In this document: positions 21,347 through 32,135 of the stretch, one piece after another
Layout of the letters: the number at the start of each line of letters is the position of its first letter
Numbering within the stretch: the stretch's first letter is position 1
Source: Lepidostoma basale
Lineage: Eukaryota; Arthropoda; Insecta; Trichoptera; Lepidostomatidae
Assembly (NCBI GenBank): GCA_022606425.2
Contig: JAHDVF020001047.1
Coordinates: 401,918-465,917, forward strand
Direction of reading: 5' to 3'
DNA length: 64,000 nucleotides
The notes under the pieces: generated by a model
What the model saw: the letters and a program-made list of their open reading frames with translations, nothing else
The model's database searches: none
What the model was told of the DNA's origin: nothing
Position numbers and translations under genes: made by a program

Positions 21347-22435
21347 CTGAAAAGAAAGAAAACACATGTTAATTTATATCCTGTTTTAGTAGATTTTTAA
21401 GGATGAAATACGCATCAGATCACTGTATACGTAAGTATTTCTAGTTACAGATGAATCTTAATAGAAATGGATTTAAATATACTAAAGAAAAACAAATACC
21501 TAAGAGTAATTTACATTCCGAAAAATAAAAACTAAACAGCCAGAGATGTGATAATTTGAGATGCAAGAAATTAGGTTTTCAACATTTTTTAAATTATCTG
21601 TAAATATCAAGAAAATTTTATTACTAATTTTTGGTAAAACACTTTCAAATAGATTGAAATGTTCATAGAAAATATGTGACTTTTTATTTCATTACATGAA
21701 ATAATTTTGTGTAATTATTAAGCACGTATGAAAAAGCTTTGGAATTTGATTCAAAGGTGGCGCCATCACACCAACATGGCGTTGATCATGATTGAAAAAT
21801 TGATTTTCATTAAAAGTTAAACAACTATTTACTGATTACGATTGTACAGTGAACCAAGTTTTTAAATAATAGAAAATATTTACTTCCGTTCACGGGTTGC
21901 AACTAGTTTGATATAAATATTTTATTAATAGCCGTTCACAATGGAGTTCTGGTCCCAACCCTAATGTATGGAAGCGGAGCATGGAGATGAGGTCCCTAAG
22001 ACGTATGTGTGGTTATACTCGTACGATGTACGACAGAATCTCAAATGCTGATGTTAGAAAGGAATGTAACGCGAAAGAAGTATGAACAAAATTACGAAAG
22101 GATCGCTGTGTTGGTTCGGGCATATGGAGCGCATGGGTGAAGAAAGAATGGTTAAAAAAGTATACGTTAACGATGTAAATGGAGTACGGAGTCGAGGTAG
22201 ACCGAGGAAAACATGGGATTACAAATTAATAAAATTGGAAAGGTTGGTCATGTTAGAAGCCGGAAAAATAGTAAGATGATGCCACAGCCACATCCATATA
22301 AATGAGGAGGAAGCTGGTGTGTAAGTGGCGGTCCATTCTCTCTGCCTAACCCTGCGGGGAAACGGCGTGATGGTTTGTTGTTGTTGTCGTTGTTGTTGTT
22401 GTTGTCATTGTCGTTGTTGTTGTTGTCATGGTCGT

Positions 22436-22469
<34 letters not shown>

Positions 22470-22537
22470 GTTGTTGTCATTGTCGTTGTCGTTGTTGTAG
22501 TTGTCGTTGTTGTTGTTGTTGTCATTGTCGTTGTCGT

Positions 22538-22581
<44 letters not shown>

Positions 22582-24715
22582 TTGTTTTATTGTAAACCAA
22601 TACTGATCTTAATATTTATATGAAATAAAAAATGGTTTTTATAAACTTACTTCTTCTGCATAACTGCGCACAGCTGAACTTTCCCGGGTTTGTATACGTC
22701 ACACCGTCACTTCCACAGATCGGGTTATATTCGCCCGTAATTTTTCTGTGGCAGTACAATTGACACAGGTTAGGTAGGTTTGAAGGTAAAGTACTCTCTG
22801 TGGATGTATAGACAGACAAATCATCTCTATTGAAATCGAAGTCAGGCATCAGTATTTTATATGAAGAACCATCGTTTTGACTGTGTTTGGGGTATAACAC
22901 AGATGTCTGCCAGCTGTTATCCTCAGGGAATTCGAATACTTCGTTACTTATTTCATTTGGACTGCGTGTGATTTTCTGGTCGTGCACCGACGACGTTTCG
23001 TAATTTTCATGGTCGAAGAATATAATTTTGTAATCGGTGGTAGAGGGAGTTTTTGATGTTGTCGTGTCGGCGTTAAATATAGCTTTAACATTCTTCTCTA
23101 CTTCTTCGGACACTTCTTGCGGATAATCAGGTAAACTGTCTCTGCCAATTGTGAAATTCATAACTCCCTTTTCACTTATCACAATTTCGCGTTTCCATAT
23201 CGGCGTAGACAACGCACAGCAAGTGATTGCCACTGGGAAAGAGAAAAACAAACAAGATTATTATAAATGTTTTATGTATAGAAATTAAAATTTACCATAT
23301 ACTCGTATATGATTCATGCATACTGCCGGTGATGACTCAAGGGATGGAAACTATGACCCTCGCCAAGAGAAATGTAGAGAGATTAAGAGTCACGCAGCGT
23401 TCCATGGAAAGACATATGCTCGGCGTCAGTCTCCGAGATAAAATCAGAAATGGGGAGATTAGACGCCAAACAAAAATAACGGATATCATGGAACGACTAG
23501 CGAGACTGAAGTGGCAATGGGCGGGTCATGTGGCGAGACAGAGTGAGGAGAGATGGACCCAGAAAATAATAAGATGGAGACCATGGGAGAGTAGGAGAAA
23601 CGTCGGCAGGCCGCAAAAAAGGTGGGCCGACGACATTGCTGCCGTGGGGGGGAAATGTGGCTACGGCTGGCAGGAAATAGAGACGAGTGGAAGAGAAGGG
23701 GAGAGGCCTATGTCCGTTAGTGGACCGATAAAGGCTGACGAAGAAGAAGAAGATATATATAACTTGGATGAATTAAAATATATTGATTCTACATGAAAGA
23801 AAATCGTTGACTAACATAAATACTAGAAAAAATGGCATATTTGGGACACATTCTCCGCAACAAGAAATACAGTCTGATTGAGGTAGATGTCTTGCCTGAA
23901 GAACATCAAATAATAGTGGATCGGAATTCGGAGGGTGGAGAAGTTGTTCCGATTGGCACAGGACCGAGAGACCTAATGGCCTGACTTTGAGAAGAAGAAG
24001 AAGATTCTTCATATATTAATTTCACTGGTTCTACTGCAAAACAGCTTGAAATCGGCACTAAATATTGTTCTTAAGAAATTAATTTTTCATTAACCCCTAT
24101 AGTGCGTCTGGTTACATTTGCAGTTAAAAAAAATGGTTACGAACGTCATGTGCTCATATATGAATGTATTTTATAAATCATTTTACTTTATTTCCATACA
24201 ACTAAATTGTACGTAATACGATGAACAGGTTAATACGAATGAAAACGTCTGTTTTCTAGAATTTTATTATATTTTATGTCAATGACATTCACGAAAAATG
24301 TCATTCACATAAAATACAATTGTGTGAATGACATATTTCGTGAATTATTTTCTGTTTTCTTAAAGTTTTAACTTTAAGAAAACAGACGTTTTCATTCGTA
24401 TTCATTATTTAATATGTTCAAGAAACTATACATATTATCATGAACTGGGATTATCTGTATGAGCTGCAAATGCAGTCAGCCCCAGTTTGCGACCAATTTA
24501 CTACAAATGAAGCCAGCCGCACAATGGGAGTGTTTTAATTAAACGGGGATTTTCAATATTTCTTACTACGGCTAAAAATAGAATTATTATTTTTAAATAA
24601 AATAAAAATCAAATCAATTTAATTTAAGTTTGAAACTAATTGTAAATTAAAACGTAGTTGAAGGAAGGTACTTACATATCACTAACGTGAAATACAGCAT
24701 CTTTGTGGTCTTCAT
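21294..24715 (-). CDS. Secreted Kazal-domain protein, 224 residues, three coding exons
   Basis: The exons in transcription order are 24715-24676, 23232-22651 and 21346-21294. Both junctions are GT-AG and phase 1, giving 675 bases including TAA. Residues 1-20 (MKTTKMLYFTLVILAITCCA) form a clear signal peptide created by splicing exons 1 and 2. Residues 21-165 are acidic, serine/threonine-rich and low complexity. Residues 170-217 form a Kazal-like domain with six cysteines (170, 174, 186, 201, 205, 217) and the family signature NPICGSDGVTYTN. Kazal domains usually block serine proteases through a loop after the second cysteine, here CHRKITGEY. Spacing between cysteines 2-3 and 3-4 is longer than classical, so inhibition is inferred. 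It is convergent with the unc-13-4-like gene. A non-coding first exon is likely because a good acceptor (tttgtttcag) precedes the ATG exon. Confidence 0.85.
21935..22371 (+). mobile_element. LINE-A 3' fragment in the Kazal gene intron
   Basis: It has NKITKGSLCWFGHMERM and VYVNDVNGVRSRGRPRKTWD, ending ctgcctaacc and ggcgtgatggt. It lies in the intron between exons 2 and 3, opposite to the gene. The (TTG)n tract starts exactly at its 3' end. Confidence 0.8.
22372..22582. repeat. (TTG)n microsatellite, about 210 bp
   Basis: It is a nearly continuous TTG array with interspersed TCG and TCA units. The cysteine-rich and threonine-rich open frames across it are artefacts. It lies in the Kazal gene intron; the transcript would carry (CAA)n. 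Confidence 0.95.
22651..23232 (-). CDS. Kazal gene exon 2
   Basis: The acceptor is ttctctttcccag and the donor is A|GTAAGTTTAT. It holds the end of the signal peptide, the acidic spacer and five of the six Kazal cysteines. The frame continues upstream into intron by chance, so the apparent start MFFSFP is not real. Confidence 0.88.
23310..23750 (+). mobile_element. LINE-B C-terminal fragment
   Basis: The open frame reads VTQRSMERHMLGVSLRDKIR, LARLKWQWAGHVARQSEERW and NVGRPQKRWADDI, ending in GAAGAAGAAG. This is the C-terminal end of the second LINE family (LINE-B). It sits in the Kazal gene intron between exons 1 and 2, opposite strand. Confidence 0.8.
23810..24000 (+). mobile_element. LINE fragment
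   Basis: Translation gives MAYLGHILRNKKYSLIE and ends in GAAGAAGAAGA. It resembles the piece at 61535-61625. Confidence 0.6.
24090..24535. mobile_element. piggyBac-type miniature element carrying a nested repeat
   Basis: It begins TTAA then CCCCTATAGTGCG. The right end near 24520-24535 (ccgcacaatgggagtg) is a degraded inverse. A family-2 element is inserted at 24230-24439. Relatives: 883 and the end at 45915-45931. Confidence 0.55.
24221..24448 (+). mobile_element. Complete family 2 hairpin-motif element with 9-bp duplication
   Basis: The 210-bp element 24230-24439 has the inverted-plus-direct layout (taatacgaatgaaaacgtct ... acgttttcattcgtatt). Flanks atgaacagg and atgaactgg are a 9-bp duplication with one change. 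The uninterrupted version of the target is visible at 1028. Confidence 0.7.
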
Positions 24716-24740
24716 GATTTTGTATTCTCTCAATAAATAT
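24676..24740 (-). CDS. Kazal gene exon 1 (signal peptide start)
   Basis: The coding part is 24715-24676, 40 bases, MKTTKMLYFTLVI plus one base, with donor T|GTAAGTACC. A splice acceptor before 24740 suggests an upstream 5' UTR exon, which I did not locate. It is too short to stand out as an open frame. Confidence 0.82.
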
Positions 24741-24889
24741 CTGAAACAAAATGACACATTATGTTAATAAACAGTATATGTATAAAACCTTAAAAAAATA
24801 ATAGGTATAGATAATGAGACGACCTTGTAAAAACACCATAATGGACACACACCCAGTAGCATTTATTCAAAATAACAACCATAATGTGA

Positions 24890-25105
24890 GTTTATTTCGT
24901 TTAATAATTTTTAATATATGTAACACTTTTTGTACTTGGTATACAACTTCTTTATTTGTGAGGATGAGGGCCTTCCGGTTTCGCTCTATGCGAGCTTCCT
25001 CAGGCCTTGTATACTAATATGTTGTATACCAAGTACAAAAAGTGTTTAATTAAGTGTTAAATATGTCTAACCACCAAGTAATGGCTTCATATCAAAGTTT
25101 ATAAT
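24890..25105 (+). mobile_element. Hairpin-motif family 4: inverted unit plus reading-frame start
   Basis: The minus-strand core at 24972-25003 is CTGAGGA, A, GCTC-GCATA-GAGC, GAAACCGG. A plus-oriented tail (gttgtataccaagtac, aaaagtgtt) then leads to ATG at 25063: MSNHQVMASYQSL then stop. Same design as 12660-12960. Confidence 0.6.
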
Positions 25106-25345
25106 ATATGTAATTGTAAATCAGCGGGTAATGAATTTTTCGATATACAATAGAATATTAAAAATCGATTATAAAGAATTCTGAGGCAGAATCTAAGATC
25201 AAACTCTTTTATATACTTATAATATAAAAACAAGCTTTGTGACCTCTTACTCAAAAAACTCAAATAAGCTATTAATTGAATACAAAATATGAATACAGGT
25301 AGGTTTTTATTTATTTATATTTTCTTTCATTTTATTTATTATTTA

Positions 25346-26060
25346 ACAAACTAACTAACCATCACGCTGTCTCCCCAGTAGGCAGAAAAAATAGACCGCC
25401 ACATTGTTCAGTCCTGACATATTTTCTCGCTTCCTCTACATTCATACATCGTTTCATACATGCACTTCGATTTCTCCGACTCTTTACGCGGGCAACTAAT
25501 ATTTGATTAATTTAATCATGCCACTTTTTTCTCGTCTTTTCTCTATTTCTAGTTCCGTTTACGTCGTTTACATATCGCACCGTGAGTGTCAAACCGAATT
25601 AAGTGCAAATATACATTTTGGAGATATGGGAGTTTAAAGGTTTCATAGGTATTCATTTAGTAATATACCTATAAACCGAAAATCATTGGTTTATTAAAAA
25701 AAAAAGTTTTTCCAAGCAGTATGAAACTTTTAAACTCCCATATCACTAAAATGTATATTTGCACTTAATTCGGTTTTACACTCACGGTGCGATAAACTTT
25801 CACCACTATTTCGTCTTCAATCATTCTTTCCATGTGTTCAAACCATCTTATTAAGACTTTCATTATTTTGTTCATAACACTTTCATTCGCACTGTATTCA
25901 CTTATTATATTTGCATATGACACTGTATCATATACTGATTTATCACACACTCGTCTAAGAAATCGAATTTCTTCTGCATTTATTCTAATTTCATCCTACT
26001 TTTGCCAGTTTCATGCTTCACTTTCATTCATATTTATTTATTTTATTCGATTCGATATGG
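25346..26060 (-). mobile_element. LINE-A fragment split by a MITE
   Basis: (CTAA)n then accatcacgctgtctcccc marks its 3' end. Upstream come DKSVYDTVSYANIISEY and IRWFEHMERM. The TA-flanked MITE at 25575-25792 interrupts it. Many stops. Confidence 0.7.
25573..25794. mobile_element. Tc1/mariner-type MITE (218 bp), near-perfect foldback
   Basis: The element 25575-25792 is bounded by TA. Ends TCGCACCGTGAGTGTCAAAC and its inverse continue for about 60 bases with very few differences. There is no coding capacity. It interrupts a LINE-A copy, which aligns again when the insert is removed. Confidence 0.88.
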
Positions 26061-26980
26061 AAGAGTTATGAGAGGTCTCTCATTTTGATACCGCACTATT
26101 TATTACATAAAGAGCTTTTTAAAATATTTTATCCATAACATAGTGAACGTATATAAAATAACTTAAAACACAACAATATGAGGTAAATCAAATTCACATA
26201 AAAGTACTTTAGATGTTAAAAAAATTGTTAAAATAAATAGAAATATAATATTTATGCACTGTAGAAACAAATTATTGGAAGATAAATAAAACATTGGAGT
26301 TGTACAGTATAATTTAAAAAAATGTACGAAATTATGTAGGTATATAGGATTTATAATATACTCGTATACATTATAATTGTCTTCCTTTTAAAATTCGAAT
26401 GAAGGGAATCCTTTACAGTATAACATTCGTATGATATACCCATACTTATATTTTCTTAGAAAAATATCAGACCCATATTTAAAAAAAATAAGTTATTCCT
26501 ATCTTATGTCGGTTCGAAGAAATACCAACCGGTTTAAAAAAATAAAGATACGGTTTGTGATTCATAGATGGCGCCATGTGACGTGTGCCAATAATATTAT
26601 CTAAATTAAATGTCCAGTATCCGGTTCCGGAATATATGACACGTTCGACCGCAAATTTAAACTGCTGTTTTTGACCTTCGTAGTAATAGCTTATTATTAT
26701 GAAACCATAGACTATTCTTCATACTTAGATTATTAGTCATGCATAGAGAATTCACTTCAATTAATATTTTGAAAAAAAAAAGAAAGTGTTTATTAATCCA
26801 GTAATACGTAATGTAACACATGCTCTAATGTAATGTTATTTATTAATTTACAGATTTACTTATTTCACCATTTTTTGAAACTACATAATAGTTTAGACAT
26901 TTAGTAAAACTTGAATTAGTATCGAGCGTCAAGGATACTGATTTTATTTCAACTGACTATACCGATTTTATTTTACTTCA
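26061..26980. other. AT-rich sequence, nothing supported
   Basis: I see no exon or repeat boundary I can defend in this stretch. Confidence 0.3.
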
Positions 26981-26984
26981 CTCC

Positions 26985-27180
26985 CATACACATTTATTTA
27001 TTCTATTCGATTTAATATGGAAGAGTAATGAGAGGTCTTAACTAACTATCAAGCCGCCTCCTCGAAGGGGTAGGCAGAAAGAATGGATCGCTACACCTTT
27101 CTTTCTTGACATAATTTTCTCGATTTCTCAAAATGAATACATCGTGTCATGCACGCACGTATTATAAACCAATTGAGTTA
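26985..27180 (-). mobile_element. LINE-A 3' fragment, degraded
   Basis: It has (TAAC)n then aagccgcctcctcgaagg, ggcagaaagaatggatcgc and catcgtgtcatgcacgcac. The preceding text atatggaagagtaatgagag also occurs at 26055-26075. Confidence 0.6.
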
Positions 27181-27314
27181 ATTTTTTGTTACCCTGACGA
27201 GCTTCGTTGGGAGTTTTTTTTTATTTTAATTTATTTTAATCAAGTGGTGTTAAAACACATATAGAAGGTTTAGATAAACTTAAGGCGTTAACACTGTGGA
27301 ATTCCACAATGTCG

Positions 27315-27415
27315 AATTTTTATGAAATAAAACACTGTTTTTTCCACTTTCGAATTTATTTTTCTCGACATGTTTCGAAAGTTACACCTTCATCATCGGG
27401 AGAACGATATATTAT
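27315..27415 (-). mobile_element. Hairpin-motif family P, single unit
   Basis: The minus-strand core at 27367-27399 is CCGATGA, T, GAAGG...CTTTC, GAAACATGTC, followed by gagaaaaataaattcg and aaaaacagtgttttat. It matches the plus unit at 20091-20170. Confidence 0.65.
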
Positions 27416-27765
27416 AAAAGTTATTTACCATAAACTCCCAATTTGGATTACAATATATCGGATGTATTTTAACTGAAAGACGATATGGTCTTAATGGCTC
27501 TTTCTTCCATACTTAACGGTAAATTCTATTATACATCACCAATCAATAATAATAATAATATGCTAACTTTTAAAGCACTGTTTTCGTGATGTAATCACCT
27601 CAAGGGCGCATTAAGACGCGTTTTAATTCTAAAAATGAACGCTGCATCATATATTCGATCAATTAGAAAGTAAAATAAATCAAATATATAAGTTAGGTTT
27701 TATTTTGGGCGTGAAAAACTAAAAAATATGGGTTTTCAGCTTAGATCTTTATATATTTTATAAAC
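27416..27765. other. Unassigned sequence
   Basis: No exon or repeat boundary is recognised; only a short (AAT)n tract near 27548-27560. Confidence 0.3.
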
Positions 27766-27767
27766 TA

Positions 27768-28170
27768 ACTGACTAACTAACCATCACGCCGTCTCCCCGA
27801 AGGCGTAGGCAGAAAGAATGGACTGCCACACTTTTATTTCCTGACATATTTCTCTCGATTCCTCATCATTCACACATCGTGTCGTGCACGCGCGTCGATT
27901 TCTTTGACTCCTCACGTGGCCGAAATTCAATATTTGATTTATTTGATCGTGCCACGTTTTCCTTCCTCTATTTCTAGTTCCATTTACATAGTTAACATAT
28001 ACTGTTTTACCATTCATTATTTCCATCTTAATGATCCTTTCATTATTTTGTTCATAACACCATCATTCGCACCGTATTCACTTCTTATATTTTCATTCGA
28101 CACTCTATCATACACAAAGTATCCACCCATTCATTTAAGAGATCTCATTTCTATCGCATTTATATAAAAT
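27768..28170 (-). mobile_element. LINE-A 3' fragment
   Basis: (CTAA)n then accatcacgccgtctccccg opens it. The minus frame reads NRGRKTWHDQINQILNFGHV, CVNDEESREICQE and WQSILSAYAFGETA. It is 5' truncated and frameshifted. Confidence 0.75.
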
Positions 28171-28496
28171 AATTTTATTTAACAAAATCTTGTACATAAA
28201 ACATATCATATATTACAAATTTTATTGAAACTTGGTAAAGAAATACCATACAAATTGATGAATCGTGTAATATTTCAATGAATACATCATCACCATATTT
28301 ACGTATTCAAGCTCAAATGGTTTTTTGAAACGATTTTTAAAAGATGACCTTAAAGGTGAGCACGTTTCGCGGTCACGTTTAGTTTAAGGCTTCGTATTAA
28401 TTATTAAATATCAAGAGATAGTAATAATACATTGTATTAGATTCAAAAAACAATATGGTTTATAAGATCATAACAGCGAACGAATGAATTAATTAA

Positions 28497-28690
28497 TACG
28501 AATGAAAATGTCTGTTGTGACATGTTTCGCCGTCTAAGGCATTATCAAACGACGTTTGATAATGTGTTAGATAATGGCATTTGATAATACAGTAGACAGG
28601 AGAAATATTTCATTCACATAAAATATAAAAAACCTTCTTCATTCGTTTTAAATATTTGATAACTACATATTTGTAACAGAAACAATAAAT
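28497..28690 (+). mobile_element. Hairpin-motif family 2, palindromic copy
   Basis: The minus core at 28519-28548 is TTGATAA, T, GCCTT-AGA-CGGC, GAAACATGTC. A degraded plus unit follows, then gtaacagaaacaataaat. Flanks are AATTAATT-rich, so the duplication is uncertain. Confidence 0.55.
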
Positions 28691-28709
28691 AAAATTAATT
28701 AACCCTTGC

Positions 28710-28862
28710 AGGCGATGAGTTTCGCAACCCATCACACCGCGTCTCCAGCGATGGCGAAAAGAGAAGGATGGAGTGCCGCATCGATTAAAGTGTGGCAGTC
28801 CATTCTTTCTGCCTTCCCTTTCGGGGAGACGGCGTGATGGTTAGTAAGTTAGTTAGTTAACT
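28710..28862 (+). mobile_element. LINE-A 3' end with associated leader text
   Basis: It runs from aacccatcacaccgcgtct to ggggagacggcgtgatgg and (TTAG)n. The same composite occurs at 4212-4341. Confidence 0.55.
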
Positions 28863-28957
28863 CTTGCATTATGTGTCGTAATAATGAATATATTTCACTC
28901 GTTTTACTTAAGTTACAAAAGTCAATATCACCTTTTTGTCTAGTATCAAATTAGAAA

Positions 28958-29574
28958 TACAGTAGAACTTGGATAAATGGCATTCCAAGGGACCATGCCT
29001 ACGGTGGTCAATTAACCAGGTTTTCCAACTATCCATTTATTCATGTATTCCAGATTGTGCTTTGGCTTTTTAACCAGGTTTTGTAACCACATAAACAGAA
29101 AAGCCATAAAAACCATTAATAGATTGATGCATAAAACAATCAATAAACATTTAATTAATGTTTAATAAGTAAATAGTAATTGTACATACGTGCCTACACA
29201 TACAAACAATACATTTAATTATTGTGGCTAAAAACATCAGTCTTATGGGCCCATTACACACGCTAAAAATGTTGTACAACTCTTCGCGAGATTTCTTCGC
29301 GAGATTAGTTTTAGTTTAGAGCTCAAATCATGGCCGTTATATTAACGTTTGTGAAACATTGCGATCTAAAATGGACCATCTTCGATGAGTACAGAACAAA
29401 TACTGAGGAGTTGTCAGTTTACAGAGATCTAGAAGGCAGAACAGGTTTCAGAAACAGGTTTCTTTTTTCCAATTACAGAGGTTTTAGTGCTCCAAGGGAG
29501 TGGGACCGGAACTTTTCTCCCAATTATAGAGTTTTGCCAACTACCCAGGTTCCAATTATCCAGATTCTACTGTA
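28958..29574. mobile_element. pogo-like element (613 bp), TA-flanked
   Basis: The element 28960-29572 has ends CAGTAGAACTTGGATAAATG and the inverse of CAGTAGAATCTGGATAATTG, with TA on both sides. The open frame 29330-29578 runs into the right terminal repeat and shows no known domain, so I do not call it a gene. Confidence 0.7.
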
Positions 29575-29579
29575 CTGAT

Positions 29580-30225
29580 ATGATACGTTAATCATATTTT
29601 TTTATACTTATTTTAATACGAGCTGTTTAATCAAAACAAGTGATGTAAAATACTTAATCGAAAAAAATAAATTGATTAATTTTGAAAGTGATACTAGACA
29701 TGTTTTTTACTTGTGTCACTTTACAAATATTATATTATACTAGTGCGATATGTGTATCGTATTTTCACCTGCAACTTACTTACGTATGTTTTTATAAATG
29801 ATTTTAATTATAAAATAAAAAACATATTAATTAAAACATTTCAAATTTCCCGTGACGTTTAACGCGGAAAATAACGAAATATATATCACTGTATTTTTCC
29901 CTAATCTTAGACATGGGGACATTGTAAAACACTTTTTACGTCAATGAACCGATTTTACCTGTAAATTTAACGTATTACAGTTTTTAAAAGTATAAATTTA
30001 ATGTGAATATAATTTATAATTATTACCAAAGGTTTTTAATGTTTTTGTGAGATTAATTGTTGGATTTTCCTAGTACTCCTATTCGAATGTTTGTGGGTTA
30101 ACCCATGAAATTACAATAGAAATGTTTAAAGTAAGATAATCGCCGTAGAAATCAGACCACTGAGCATAACGTGCGGAAGACGATTTATTAAAGAATACCG
30201 AACGAATATATAAGGAAGAAACGTA
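29580..30225. other. AT-rich sequence, nothing supported
   Basis: No exon, repeat or RNA gene is recognised. Confidence 0.3.
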
Positions 30226-30233
30226 TGTGTATA

Positions 30234-30420
30234 ATCTTCGCTTCTAAGGGATAGAACGCTTGCCTTCTGACCTAGGGGAATTGGGTTGAAGCTTGGACAC
30301 GACACGATTCCTTTCTCATGATGACGAGCTATTTAGGCTCAGTTAAAAGATTTCTTAATAAATTCTATTCCGACTTGGATCTTCTGTAAGCCAGAAGATC
30401 CAAGTCCAAGTCCAAGTCAC
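30234..30420 (+). mobile_element. Second tRNA-like SINE family with terminal hairpin
   Basis: The tRNA-like head (gatagaacgcttgccttctg, gggttgaagcttgg) matches the minus-strand copy at 37480-37645. Near the 3' end, acttggatcttctg and cagaagatccaagt form an exact 14-bp hairpin with a 5-base loop (about 30374-30406). Confidence 0.5.
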
Positions 30421-30885
30421 CCGAGATATGTTTTTGTTATAACAAATGAACTTATAAAGAACCAGAACTCAATTGTTTTATTTTATTAATGCAAATAGAA
30501 CAAAAATACAGAATACTGTAAAAGATAAACTAACAAATAAGAAAATAAATAATGACAAATCGTCTCAAATTCAAGACAGTTTGTGGTTTATAATCACTTA
30601 GATAAACTTCGATAGCGGCTTCCTTAATATGGTAGACCGCTTCCAAATATCTTTCTTCAACCATAATCACCAACGTAGTTAAATTATGAAAAAATCTAAT
30701 AATCTTATTTACGTTTTCATACAATCACCGTTACTTTTATGTACTATTTATTGCAGTTATTGTACTTCTTGTGGTTAAAAATAGTAATACTTTGTTTCAT
30801 AATAATAAATAAAAGCAAAAAAATCATTTACTATAATACTTAACTTGTATATCGTTTTATATTATATATTTAAGTTATACAGTGT

Positions 30886-31200
30886 AACCTCGATATAATG
30901 GAAATAGTTCAGAGACGAATGCGGTGTGAATGAAAGTGTTATGAACGAAAAAACGAAAGAATCAGATGGTTTGGACCCATGAAAAATATGAATAAAGAAA
31001 GAATAGTATCAAAAGTATTTATTTATTATGTAAACGCAACTAGAAATAGAGTAACCCGAAGAAAAAGTGCTACGATCAAATAAAATCAAATATTGAATGT
31101 CGGCCTCATTGGAGAAATGACACGATGTATGAATGTTGAAGAACGAGAGAAGCACGTCAGCGTGCATCCGTGATGGTTAATTAGTTAATTAATAGAAGTA
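30886..31200 (+). mobile_element. pogo-like end joined to LINE-A remnant
   Basis: TA then cagtgtaacctcgatataat resembles a pogo/Tigger terminal repeat. It is followed by degraded LINE-A (gaatgcggtgtgaatgaaag ... gtgatggttaattagttaat). Confidence 0.5.
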
Positions 31201-31202
31201 GT

Positions 31203-31620
31203 ACAGTAAAACTTCGATATAACGGACAAAAATCCGGTCAAATGTAAAATAAAAATCAAAAACGTCCTGTTAATATTATACAGGCTTAAATTAAAGTGTC
31301 GCCGCATGTAAACAATTTTTAGCGGCCATGATAATCACGTCATACGTCTAGTACTAGAATTTGAGACATACTGCCGAGGATGGAAGTGAGGATAGCGAAG
31401 AAGAAGAAACAACACTGCCAAAAATGAAGTTATCAGTGGTAAGATCACATTACAACGATCTAATAACATTTATTGACTATTCGTCAAAAAACGAAGTTCA
31501 ACTATATTATACGCATTTTGGTAATTTTAGAGAGTTGATTATAAAAAAAACAGGAAATTTCAAAAGTGCAAACAAAACTTGATTCTTTTTTCTAAGCAGG
31601 ATTACCGAAAGCAAGTGCGT
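31203..31620 (+). pseudogene. Deleted pogo/Tigger-like transposon with transposase C-terminal remnant
   Basis: TA then cagtaaaacttcgatataac is a terminal repeat. The frame 31361-31582 reads SVVRSHYNDLITFIDYSSKN and continues YYTHFGNFRELIIKK, the style of the C-terminal end of Tigger/pogo transposases. The catalytic part is absent and the right end is not found. Confidence 0.55.
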
Positions 31621-32130
31621 CGATATCAAACAGTAACGTCACTTCACCACGAGTGTCCGAAGACAATAACTAGAATTTTGTTTGTGTTTGTTTTGTTTAT
31701 TTATATCTAAATACAGTATACGAGTATATATTTAAAATAACGGTTTTGATTTATCGTGGTTTTAATGTATTATAATCTCTGTTTATTACCCTAAATAAAT
31801 AAATAAAAATTGTGTACTTATGTACGCACGTCAGAAGTTATACTTATTTGGTGTAACAAAACAAAAAAAACTTAAGTATTTAAACACAAGTTTTGTCACT
31901 GATAACATTTTCACTACATAATGTGGGATTATTATTATTATTTATTTATATTTAATGGCTTACTTCATAATGTAACTTTAAATACTGATTTGTATTACGA
32001 ATATTCGAATTATTGTTCTACAATAATATATTTTGTAGAGGCTCTTTCTTCTTATTAAATAGTTCGTATAAATAATATTACACAACATACTCGTATTTGA
32101 AATTACCCCACTAAATTTTGACAGTTCGTT
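31621..32130. other. AT-rich sequence, nothing supported
   Basis: No exon or repeat boundary is recognised. Confidence 0.3.
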
Positions 32131-32135
32131 AGTAC

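Noticed and set aside
22325..22606. Cysteine-rich and threonine-rich proteins across the (TTG)n array
   Set aside because: Both frames are by-products of the microsatellite.
22616..23251. Kazal protein starting at MFFSFP and ending IFYFI
   Set aside because: These ends are intron sequence. Splicing gives a proper signal peptide upstream and the sixth cysteine downstream, in phase at both junctions.
29330..29578. 82-codon gene
   Set aside because: It lies within a TA-flanked pogo-like element and its last codons are the terminal repeat.
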